In this document: positions 35,543 to 42,139 of the stretch, one piece after another
Position numbering within the stretch: position 1 is the first letter of the stretch
Layout: each line of letters begins with the position of its first letter
Source of the DNA: Chryseobacterium aureum
GTDB lineage: Bacteria > Bacteroidota > Bacteroidia > Flavobacteriales > Weeksellaceae
Length of the DNA stretch: 64,000 nucleotides
Assembly (NCBI RefSeq): GCF_003971235.1
Contig: NZ_CP034661.1
Span: forward strand, 4,960,001-5,024,000
Direction: 5' to 3'
Made by a program: the position numbers and the translations under genes
The notes under the pieces: model-generated
Database searches by the model: none
Seen by the model: the letters and a program-made list of their open reading frames with translations, nothing else
What the model was told of the DNA's origin: nothing

Positions 35543-35977
35543 CTATCTGTATCTTATAATAAAATCTTCTCCATCTTCATAATCTGCGGGATCTAAATAA
35601 GTAATTACCCCGATATCAGATTGTAAAATTTCTTTGAGCCGATTAAAGTACATGTTCTTTTTGTCTTCAGTCGTATCCATTGTTAAGCTCATGATAAGCT
35701 TATCATCATCAGTAATATTGGCACCAACCATTATTTTGTCCGGATTATCTTGATATTTATTCCAATAAAAAGTTTGGGTCAGGGCAGAAGTTTTAATGAA
35801 ATAACTTACCATTTCATCCTCTGTTTTGAAAATGTAATTTTTATCGTGTTTTGGATAAGCATAATCAAGATTTAATTTTTCATATCCGGGAATGAATGTA
35901 TTCAAAACCAAATCGATTGTCTTTCTTGATTTTTGCCCTGCATACACTTGGCATACACTATTTATAATAATTTCCAT
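35543..35977 (-). CDS. Unknown cytoplasmic protein, 144 residues
   Basis: Not recognised. Soluble, no signal peptide; alternating helical and strand segments (KTIDLVLNTF, IMVGANITDDDKLIMSLTMD, FNRLKEILQSDIGVITYLD in shorter pieces) suggest a small alpha/beta domain. Two motifs, TEDEMVSYFIK and DPADYEDGEDFIIRYR at the end, are acidic. It resembles proteins found near polymorphic toxin immunity genes only in size and charge, which is not evidence. The neighbouring genes are unrelated. Confidence 0.5.
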   Translation of the reverse strand: MEIIINSVCQVYAGQKSRKTIDLVLNTFIPGYEKLNLDYAYPKHDKNYIFKTEDEMVSYFIKTSALTQTFYWNKYQDNPDKIMVGANITDDDKLIMSLTMDTTEDKKNMYFNRLKEILQSDIGVITYLDPADYEDGEDFIIRYR

Positions 35978-36019
35978 AACACAAAATTACTCTATTTTGA
36001 AGATAACGATGAGTTATAA

Positions 36020-36044
36020 ATGATGAATGATGAATGATGAATGA
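36020..36044. repeat. Short tandem repeat of ATGATGA units
   Basis: Three 7-base units plus a partial one in the gap between the unknown protein and the ohr terminator. Confidence 0.4.
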
Positions 36045-36123
36045 AATTCTTAAACATTATATAAAAATATCCTCAATCATCTGTGCTCATCTGCGAAATC
36101 TGTGGTTAAATCATATAATGAAA

Positions 36124-36161
36124 AAATTAAAAGGAGCTGTTTCCACGGAAACAGCTCCTTT
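36124..36161 (-). terminator. Terminator of the nitroreductase-ohrR-ohr operon
   Basis: A 15-bp perfect stem, AAAGGAGCTGTTTCC with its complement, closed by AC. On the minus strand it is followed by TTAATTTTTT. Confidence 0.85.
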
Positions 36162-36189
36162 CGTTATAACTATGCTTAAAAAAATTGGA

Positions 36190-36615
36190 TTAATCGTTGT
36201 TGGTTACTGAAAGTTTCACCTCCATATTATTTCTGGTAGCATTAGAATAAGGGCAGATCTGGTGTGCCTTTTCTGTCAGAGCCTGTGCTTCTTCAAGAGA
36301 AATTCCCGGAATGTTTACATCCAGTTCCGCTGCCAGTCCGAAGCCTCCATTCTCAAGCTGACCTATGCTTACCTGGGCAGTTACCGTTGTTTCTCCGGTT
36401 TTTACTTTAGAAAGACTGATCACTCTGTTCAGAGCACTGTCGAAACATGCAGAGTATCCCGCAGCAAAAAGCATTTCAGGATTAGCAAAATCATCATTGG
36501 CTCCTCCTAAACCTTTTGGCATCCTTACATCCAGTTCCAATACTCCGTTTTCGCTTTTTACATGTCCGTTTCTGCCTCCCTGAGCAGTTACTTTGGTGGT
36601 GTATAATGTTTTCAT
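36190..36615 (-). CDS. ohr: Organic hydroperoxide resistance protein (Ohr, OsmC/Ohr family)
   Basis: A 141-residue thiol peroxidase that reduces organic hydroperoxides using lipoylated proteins or other thiols. Ohr signatures are clear: NPEMLFAAGYSACFDSAL with peroxidatic Cys57, and AHQICPYSNATRNN with resolving Cys121. It starts inside the last 4 bases of the ohrR gene, so they are translationally coupled. Ohr rather than OsmC is supported by the sequence around both cysteines and the OhrR partner. Confidence 0.93.
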   Translation of the reverse strand: MKTLYTTKVTAQGGRNGHVKSENGVLELDVRMPKGLGGANDDFANPEMLFAAGYSACFDSALNRVISLSKVKTGETTVTAQVSIGQLENGGFGLAAELDVNIPGISLEEAQALTEKAHQICPYSNATRNNMEVKLSVTNND

Positions 36616-37049
36616 TTATGTTCTATTTTATTTAATACTTTTAGTACTGTGTCTTTAAGGTGCAGCAGCTCTTCCGTTTGTATTCCCAGTTTTTCCTGGA
36701 TTTTTCCCGGAATTTCACAGGCTTTCTGCTGAAGCTGTCTCCCGGCTTCGTCTAGAAATACTTCAACCACTCTTTCGTCCTCTTTTTTTCTTTTTCTGAT
36801 GATAAATCCTTTAGATTCCAGCCTTTTCAGAAGAGGGGTTAAAGTACCGCTGTCCAGGTACAGTTTTTCCCCGATATGAGTGACTGTAAGTCCGTCACCA
36901 TCCCATAATATCATCATCACAAGATACTGCGGATACGTTATGCCGAGTTCATCAAGAAAAGGACGGTAAAGCCCTGTAATCTCTTTGGCAATAACATACA
37001 GCGGGAAGCAAATCTGGTTTTCTAGTTTGGGAGTTTTCGGATTTTCCAT
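36612..37049 (-). CDS. ohrR: MarR-family peroxide sensor OhrR
   Basis: A 145-residue MarR-type winged-helix repressor. The N-terminal ENQICFPLY places the reactive Cys14 where B. subtilis OhrR has its redox-sensing cysteine; YPQYLVMMILWDGDGLTVTH and the helix-turn-helix (about 55-85) match the family. Oxidation by organic peroxide would release DNA and induce ohr. It overlaps ohr by 4 bases and follows the nitroreductase by 32 bases. Autoregulation is likely through the operator at 37801-37828. Confidence 0.9.
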   Translation of the reverse strand: MENPKTPKLENQICFPLYVIAKEITGLYRPFLDELGITYPQYLVMMILWDGDGLTVTHIGEKLYLDSGTLTPLLKRLESKGFIIRKRKKEDERVVEVFLDEAGRQLQQKACEIPGKIQEKLGIQTEELLHLKDTVLKVLNKIEHK

Positions 37050-37081
37050 AATTTTTGAGTACGAAAGATTCGATGAAGGTA

Positions 37082-37714
37082 TTACTTTTTTATGATAAAT
37101 TCATCCATTGGAATTCTGACTTTTTTCATAGAAGAAAGCCAGTCATTAGCTTCGTCACGGTATCCAAGATATAAAAGCGTTACACTTTTTAATCCCAGTT
37201 CTTTCAATCCCAGTACTTCATCCACTACAGCATTGTTGAAACCTTCTGCCGGAGTACTGTCTATTTTAAGCTCTGCAGCCTGCGCAAGAGCAATCCCTAA
37301 GGCAATATAAGTCTGGCGGGCAGTGTGGGCAAAATGCTCTTCAGGAGTCTGTGCACCGTATATTTCTTTAATTTTATCGGTATAGCTTCCGAAACGGCCT
37401 CTTGGAAGGTCTCTTACATCGGTATGATAATCATAAACTTTGTCAATTTTTTCATTAGAATAGCTGTCCCATGCTGCAAAGACCAAAACGTGAGAAGAAT
37501 CTCTCATGACTTCAGGATTTAAAGCACCTGCTACCATTTTTTCTTTCAGTTCCTGATTTTCCACTACAATAATTCTGAAAGGTTGAAGCCCGGATGAAGT
37601 AGGAGCCAGTCTTGCGGATTCTAAAATAGTATTAAGGTCTTCCTGTGAAACTTTTTTGGTAGGATCATAAGCTTTTACAGCATGTCTCCAGTTTAGATTT
37701 TCTATTAATGACAT
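37082..37714 (-). CDS. Nitroreductase-family NAD(P)H oxidoreductase (NfsB-like)
   Basis: A 210-residue flavoprotein with the nitroreductase pattern WRHAVKAYDPTKKV (9-22), ESARLAPTSSGLQPFRIIVV in shorter pieces and a C-terminal GLKSVTLLYLGYRDEAND segment. NfsB-like enzymes bind FMN as dimers and reduce quinones, nitroaromatics or enals. It is the first gene of the operon with ohrR and ohr, directly behind the OhrR-like operator, so peroxide or electrophile stress probably induces it. The natural substrate is unknown. Confidence 0.85.
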   Translation of the reverse strand: MSLIENLNWRHAVKAYDPTKKVSQEDLNTILESARLAPTSSGLQPFRIIVVENQELKEKMVAGALNPEVMRDSSHVLVFAAWDSYSNEKIDKVYDYHTDVRDLPRGRFGSYTDKIKEIYGAQTPEEHFAHTARQTYIALGIALAQAAELKIDSTPAEGFNNAVVDEVLGLKELGLKSVTLLYLGYRDEANDWLSSMKKVRIPMDEFIIKK

Positions 37715-37788
37715 TTTTCTTTTTGTTTTAAATTAAACTATTTGTTGATTATTAACTTCAGTTTTGTATCCTGACTCAATTAACATTA

Positions 37789-37828
37789 CAAATATAGAGC
37801 CAATTTAATTGTGTGCAATTTAATTTTG
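37789..37828 (-). promoter_or_regulatory. Promoter with OhrR-like operator
   Basis: The minus-strand -7 box TATATTTG is at 37789-37796, with a TTG 19 bases upstream of it. Two copies of CAATTTAATT separated by GTGTG (37801-37825) cover this -33 region. The arrangement closely resembles the paired CAATTAAATTG sites bound by OhrR in Bacillus subtilis. Confidence 0.7.
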
Positions 37829-37976
37829 AAAGATTTTATTGATGAAGATTATTGATGAACTTTAAAAGTAAATATAAACAGCGGAAAACAATACGGTATA
37901 AGTATTCAGCACGATTCGGATTTTTTCAGAAGGGGAGTATCTTAATCTTTGCAGTAGAAATTTAAAACCGAAAACA

Positions 37977-38732
37977 ATGCAACAAAGATTTGAAAACAAA
38001 ACCGCTTTAATAACAGGAGGAACCAATGGCATGGGGCTGGCTGCCGCTCAGAAATGTATTGAAGAAGGAGGAAAAGCCATCATCACAGGCAGAAGTCAGG
38101 AAACCGTTGATAATGCTTTGGAAAAGCTGGGCGAAAAGGCTTTTGGAATTGTATCCAACGCCGGAAATATAAAAGATCTGATGGCGCTGCGGGAGGGAGT
38201 GAGAAAATATACGGAACATATTGATCTGGTCTTTGCCAATGCCGGCTACGGAAGATTTGCCCCTGTGGAATCTGTAGATAAAGATCAGTTTGATGAGCTG
38301 TTCAATATGCTGGTGAAAGGTCCTTTTTTCACCGTACAGCAGCTATTACCGCTTATGAAGCGTGGAAGTTCTGTCATCTTCAATACTTCCGTGGCAACAG
38401 ATATCGCGATGCCTAACTTTTCTGTGTATTCTGCTGCTAAATCTGCAGTACAGTCATTCATCAAAACATTTGCTGTAGAGCTTACAGAACGTGGTATTCG
38501 GGTTAATGGGGTAAGCCCTGGACATATTAAAACCAATATATTTAATAATACAGGATTAACCGGAGAGCAGATAGAAAGCGCCATTGATGAGATTATTCCG
38601 ACAATTCCTTTTAAAAGACAGGGTGAACCGTCAGAAATAGCTAATGTAGTTCTGTTTCTGGCTTCAGAAGAAGCTTCCTACATTCATGGAGCCGAGATAA
38701 AGGTAGATGCGGGAATTTCTGTAATCAGATAA
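37977..38732 (+). CDS. Short-chain dehydrogenase/reductase
   Basis: A 251-residue classical SDR: cofactor motif TGGTNGMG (13-20), NAG at 88-90, catalytic Ser138, Tyr151 and Lys155 (YSAAK), and the PG motif after them. There is an unusually short region after the cofactor motif, with TGRSQETVD (38-46) suggesting NADP preference. The substrate is unknown. It is divergent from the nitroreductase unit, with the OhrR-like operator between them; whether it shares this control is unclear, as I found no good plus-strand -7 box (nearest is AATCTTTG at 37946). Confidence 0.82.
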   Translation: MQQRFENKTALITGGTNGMGLAAAQKCIEEGGKAIITGRSQETVDNALEKLGEKAFGIVSNAGNIKDLMALREGVRKYTEHIDLVFANAGYGRFAPVESVDKDQFDELFNMLVKGPFFTVQQLLPLMKRGSSVIFNTSVATDIAMPNFSVYSAAKSAVQSFIKTFAVELTERGIRVNGVSPGHIKTNIFNNTGLTGEQIESAIDEIIPTIPFKRQGEPSEIANVVLFLASEEASYIHGAEIKVDAGISVIR

Positions 38733-38741
38733 GCCTCCTTA

Positions 38742-39053
38742 TTATTTCACTTCTTTTATTTCTTTAATGAGATTGGTCTTATTTTCAATGCCGATATTAT
38801 AGGTCTTACTGTTTTTAAAGCTTTGGGTGGCTTTTTCCAGGAGATTTTTATAATCCGGTGATTTTTTGGAAAGGTAAAAAACCTGAGCACTTATTCCAAT
38901 GGAAACGCGCACAAGCTCATTCGGTTTGTCCGGATCTTCGGTAATATTTGAAATAGTGGCATTATTATACCACGTTAAATTCTGTGAACTGGAATTACCG
39001 GAGCAGGATGTAATCATAATAAAAAGTAATAGTAAATAGGTCCAGGGCTTCAT
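38742..39053 (-). CDS. Small lipoprotein resembling the protein-glutaminase propeptide
   Basis: A 103-residue predicted lipoprotein (lipobox ITSC, Cys17) starting at the ATG at 39053; the longer ORF start at 39092 lies in the terminator of the preceding gene. Residues 48-100 align with the inhibitory propeptide of the neighbouring protein-glutaminase: VRVSIGISAQVFY here against FKVSFMVSAQPYH there, then a helix (YKNLLEKATQSFK / FISMIKEAVENET) and N-x(2-3)-NxIxKExKxVK / NSNEIAKVDKA. The SAQ tripeptide (55-57) includes the Ala that in the published pro-form structure lies above the active site. It has no catalytic domain, so it could act as a free inhibitor, chaperone or immunity-like factor. 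Function is inference; the alignment is visible. Confidence 0.7.
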   Translation of the reverse strand: MKPWTYLLLLFIMITSCSGNSSSQNLTWYNNATISNITEDPDKPNELVRVSIGISAQVFYLSKKSPDYKNLLEKATQSFKNSKTYNIGIENKTNLIKEIKEVK

Positions 39054-39073
39054 AGTAAAAATATTAAGTAAAA

Positions 39074-39107
39074 AGCTCCTGCAATATAGCAAATATAGGC
39101 AGGAGCT
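39074..39107 (-). terminator. Terminator after protein-glutaminase, with a -7 box in its loop
   Basis: On the minus strand AGCTCCTGC pairs with GCAGGAGCT and is followed by TTTTA. The loop contains TATATTTG (39090-39097), a perfect TAnnTTTG, 36 bases before the start of the small lipoprotein gene. One element may end the first transcript and start the second. Confidence 0.6.
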
Positions 39108-39118
39108 CTGTAAATTAA

Positions 39119-40078
39119 TTAAAATCCACAGCTTCCTACGCTAGGTGCCGGAGAAGGAGAACATCCTGAAAGGGATGAGAATATATTCAATACACAATTG
39201 GTATTTACATAGTTGTTGTCATACAGTAAAGATCCCGATGGGCTTCTGTAGTATACATTTCCTGCTGTATTGGCATAAGATGATACAGAAGCAGATCCAC
39301 AACCTGTATTAGTACATGCCGCTCTCCAGGCAGTATCCGTTACCGGACCGCTTGAAAATAATGATGGATCTATGATTCTTTTTTCAACAATTCCGGAAGC
39401 ATTTTTAAAGCTTACCAAAATGGCTACGTGGTATACCCAAGATACACAGCAGGTTCCTGTAGAAGCTCTAAGGTTACCATACACAAATTGTTTTTCACAG
39501 TCATAACCTGCGTTTAAAAGGATTTGTCTCATTTTGTGGGCTCTTGCATAGCATCCATCTACAGGATATCTGAAAGTGATGCACGGTGAAGACGCTGTAG
39601 AAGTTCCGCAAGCCTGGTTTTTGATCTGAGTGAATAAACTGTTCAGCGTTGCAAGATCAGGAATAACGCTTACCGCTTTTTTACTATCGCCTCTCTCTTT
39701 TTTGTTGAATACAGATTTGAAATAGCGGATGTCATCAGCAGTTGCTTTGTCTACCTTTGCAATTTCATTGGAATTGGCTTTAAGGAAGATTTGAACAGGG
39801 GTTTCATTTTCTACAGCCTCTTTGATCATAGAGATAAATCCCGCATTTTCCTTAGTATCTTTAATGTGATACGGCTGCGCTGAAACCATAAATGAAACTT
39901 TAAATTTTCCATCCTCTTTTTCTATCCCTACCGGTACAGTCTTGCCGAAATCTTTCATGGCAACTTCGTTGGACTCTTTGGCTACAAGATTAGGATCCTG
40001 GTTGGCATTTGAATCCGAACAGGCATTGAATGACAGCATCGTCACGAATACCATCATGGATAACAGAAATTTTTTCAT
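39119..40078 (-). CDS. Protein-glutaminase (protein-glutamine glutaminase), prepro form
   Basis: Secreted enzyme that deamidates glutamine side chains in proteins; first purified from Chryseobacterium proteolyticum. The 319-residue precursor comprises a signal (~1-20), a propeptide (~21-134) and a mature enzyme of 185 residues beginning AVSVIPDLATL. The catalytic triad is Cys176 (VDGCYARAHKM), His217 (WVYHVAI) and Asp237 (RIIDPSL), which correspond exactly to positions 42, 83 and 103 of the mature form. Seven further Cys pairs and the SCGF end fit. The signal has a Cys at 20, but its lipobox is poor. It must be activated by proteolytic removal of the propeptide; the extracellular M1 peptidase or others could do this. 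A propeptide-like lipoprotein gene follows. Confidence 0.93.
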   Translation of the reverse strand: MKKFLLSMMVFVTMLSFNACSDSNANQDPNLVAKESNEVAMKDFGKTVPVGIEKEDGKFKVSFMVSAQPYHIKDTKENAGFISMIKEAVENETPVQIFLKANSNEIAKVDKATADDIRYFKSVFNKKERGDSKKAVSVIPDLATLNSLFTQIKNQACGTSTASSPCITFRYPVDGCYARAHKMRQILLNAGYDCEKQFVYGNLRASTGTCCVSWVYHVAILVSFKNASGIVEKRIIDPSLFSSGPVTDTAWRAACTNTGCGSASVSSYANTAGNVYYRSPSGSLLYDNNYVNTNCVLNIFSSLSGCSPSPAPSVGSCGF

Positions 40079-40105
40079 AGTTTTTATATTTTGTGGTTAA
40101 TTTTC

Positions 40106-40134
40106 AGTGAACTTTTTAATGGCAATAGTTCACT
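40106..40134. repeat. Inverted repeat in the leader of the protein-glutaminase gene
   Basis: AGTGAACT and AGTTCACT are perfect complements with 13 bases between, 28 bases upstream of the start codon. It could be an operator or a stabilising RNA hairpin. Confidence 0.45.
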
Positions 40135-40321
40135 ATTTTGTGATATTAAAAGTAATAAAAATTAAAATACGTGCAAATATTTTATTTAAAAAATTCATAA
40201 TTGCGCTGTATTTTTGATTTTATGGTATTGAAAATGGGATAAAATCTAATTATTTTGATAAATAATTCGGAAAAATAGAAAAGTTTTTAAAATTGTTAAA
40301 TCTGTCATTTTTTGCGGTTTG

Positions 40322-40427
40322 GATTCCTACGGAATAGACAAGGTGGATAAATATATCTGTTTTAGCTGACTAAAGCACATCTAATGTGCATGATCTATCC
40401 ATCATTTTTGTCTATTCCGTAGGAATC
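40322..40427. repeat. Dispersed inverted repeat with 20-bp perfect arms
   Basis: GATTCCTACGGAATAGACAA at 40322-40341 has its exact complement at 40408-40427; the interior is 66 bases. The GATTCCTACGGAAT core recurs at 6865. There are no terminal target duplications or transposase, so it is a hairpin-type intergenic repeat and not a complete mobile element. Confidence 0.7.
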
Positions 40428-40461
40428 TATGCAATCCGGGAATAACAATCGAATTTAAACG

Positions 40462-40494
40462 AAAACCCGGTTTCAATAGTTGAAACCGGGTTTT
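40462..40494. terminator. Terminator after lipB
   Basis: A 15-bp perfect stem (AAAACCCGGTTTCAA and its complement) around a three-base loop. T runs follow on both strands, but only the minus-strand gene ends here. Confidence 0.85.
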
Positions 40495-40516
40495 ATTATA
40501 TCTTACTCTGTCAAGA

Positions 40517-41245
40517 TTATTTGTAGATTAATTCCGCCTGAAAAACATCTGCAAAATGTTTTCTGATCTTAGCTTTCAGTTCTTCCATTTCTTCTGGGGT
40601 GAGTTCCCTCTCAAGCTCTCTTTTTAAAGAAGTAACCTGCTTGTCTTTAATTCCGCATGGGATGATGTATTCAAAATAACGCATATCGGTATTCACATTC
40701 AGTGCAAAACCATGAAGCGTTACCCATCGGGAAGCTTTTACTCCCATCGCGCACATTTTTCTGGCGTAAGGTTTTCCTACATCCAGCCATACACCGGTTT
40801 CTCCCGGGGAACGCTCTCCTTGAATGCCATATTCGGCAATGGTTCGGATGATGACTTCTTCCAGATTCCTCATATATAAATGAATGTCTGTGAAAAAGTT
40901 TTCAAGATCCAGAATAGGGTAGCCTACAACCTGTCCGTAACCATGATACGTAATATCTCCGCCACGGTTTACTTTAACGAAAGTAGCATCAATTTCTTTC
41001 AGCTTATCAATACCGGCAAGCATATTTTCTTCGTGTCCGCTTTTTCCTAACGTATACACGTGAGGGTGCTCTACAAAAAGAAGATGGTTGGGCGTTGTAC
41101 TGTGCTGTTCAGCAGGAAGATCCCTGTTTTTTATTTTGATGTCAATGATGTTTTTCATCAGCTGTTCCTGATAATCCCAGGCTGGCTGATAGTCTTTGAC
41201 TCCTAAATCTTCAAACTCTACTGCTTTATTTTGATTTGTATTCAT
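40517..41245 (-). CDS. lipB: Octanoyl-[acyl carrier protein]:protein N-octanoyltransferase LipB
   Basis: A 242-residue enzyme that moves octanoyl groups from ACP to lipoyl domains, the first step of lipoate synthesis. Catalytic Cys197 (IPCGI) and Lys163 (YARKMCAMGVK) are present. The signature RGGDITYHGPGQ found in most LipB proteins reads RGGDITYHGYGQ here, with Tyr103 in place of Pro. It begins 31 bases after trpA on the same strand with no terminator between, so it may be read as the last gene of the trp transcript. Confidence 0.93.
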   Translation of the reverse strand: MNTNQNKAVEFEDLGVKDYQPAWDYQEQLMKNIIDIKIKNRDLPAEQHSTTPNHLLFVEHPHVYTLGKSGHEENMLAGIDKLKEIDATFVKVNRGGDITYHGYGQVVGYPILDLENFFTDIHLYMRNLEEVIIRTIAEYGIQGERSPGETGVWLDVGKPYARKMCAMGVKASRWVTLHGFALNVNTDMRYFEYIIPCGIKDKQVTSLKRELERELTPEEMEELKAKIRKHFADVFQAELIYK

Positions 41246-41276
41246 TTCAATTTTTGATATACAAATTTAGTGAATT

Positions 41277-42011
41277 TTACCCTTTTACGGAATGGATAAA
41301 ATCTATAGCACTTTTCTTCCAGTCTTTATCCTGAAGTAAAATATTCACAAAAGCTGTTCCAATGATGCCGCCATCCGCCTTTTCTGTCACAGTATCAAAA
41401 TCTTCTTTAGATTTAATTCCGAATCCTATCATCACGGGGTTTTTAAGTGGAAGAGACGCTATTCTGGAAAGGTAGTTCTCATTTTTCAAAACCGCGTTTT
41501 CATTTCCGGTAGTAGAAGAGGAGCTTACTGCATACAGGAAACCAGAGCTTAAAGAATCCAGATAGATCATTCTTTCATCCGATGTTTCCGGAGTTACCAG
41601 AAAAGTGAAGTTAAGATTGTACTGGTCTAAAATCTGCTGGTAATTTTTCTCAAACTCAATAGGAGGGAGGTCAGGAAGAATCAATCCTGACACTCCGCTT
41701 TCCGAACATGCCGCACAGAATTTTTCAAATCCGAAGCTCAAAACAGGGTTGATGTAGCCCATCAGGATAATGGGAATTCTGATTTCGTCTTTGATGGCTT
41801 TCAGCTGAGAGAGTAGTTTTTCGATGGTCATTCCGTTTTGTAAAGCCAGTTCATGGGCTTTCTGGATTACAGGTCCGTCTGCTACGGGATCAGAATAAGG
41901 CATTCCGATTTCGATCATATCTGCTCCGGAATCCTGAATCAGTTGTATAATATCAGCAGTATCTTCCAAGTGAGGAATTCCTGCTGTGAAGTATATGTTT
42001 AGTTTTTTCAT
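41277..42011 (-). CDS. trpA: Tryptophan synthase alpha chain
   Basis: A 244-residue TIM-barrel protein that cleaves indole-3-glycerol phosphate to indole and glyceraldehyde 3-phosphate; indole is channelled to TrpB. Catalytic Glu34 (MIEIGMPYSDP) and Asp45 (ADGP) are seen, as is the flexible loop region VSSSSTTGNE and the phosphate-binding GFGIKSKED. It is about 10-20 residues shorter at the N-terminus than the E. coli protein. It lies 128 bases downstream of trpB, the gap being filled by a tandem repeat. Confidence 0.95.
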   Translation of the reverse strand: MKKLNIYFTAGIPHLEDTADIIQLIQDSGADMIEIGMPYSDPVADGPVIQKAHELALQNGMTIEKLLSQLKAIKDEIRIPIILMGYINPVLSFGFEKFCAACSESGVSGLILPDLPPIEFEKNYQQILDQYNLNFTFLVTPETSDERMIYLDSLSSGFLYAVSSSSTTGNENAVLKNENYLSRIASLPLKNPVMIGFGIKSKEDFDTVTEKADGGIIGTAFVNILLQDKDWKKSAIDFIHSVKG

Positions 42012-42024
42012 TTTTTATTGTATT

Positions 42025-42093
42025 AAAGTATAATGTACAAAGTATAATGTATAAGTATAATGTAGAAAGTATGATGTATAAAGTATAATGTAA
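42025..42093. repeat. Tandem repeat of AAAGTATAATGTA units between trpB and trpA
   Basis: Five consecutive units of 13-14 bases, each close to AAAGTATAATGTAN, with a few substitutions. It lies between two operon genes and is not translated. Confidence 0.8.
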
Positions 42094-42139
42094 TGAATGC
42101 TGGCCGGGGAAATACATTGTACATTTTACATCCGACATT

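Larger units (their letters stand above)
40079..40516. promoter_or_regulatory. 438-base intergenic region upstream of protein-glutaminase
   Basis: The region holds an inverted repeat at 40106-40134 (AGTGAACT/AGTTCACT), an AT-rich stretch, a large dispersed inverted repeat at 40322-40427 and the lipB terminator at 40462-40494. No confident TAnnTTTG box can be named for the protein-glutaminase gene; AATATTTG near 40175 is the closest. I see no gene here. Confidence 0.45.

Noticed and set aside
40322..40427. Inverted repeat as the ends of an insertion sequence
   Set aside because: Only 66 bases lie between the arms, there is no transposase and no target-site duplication.
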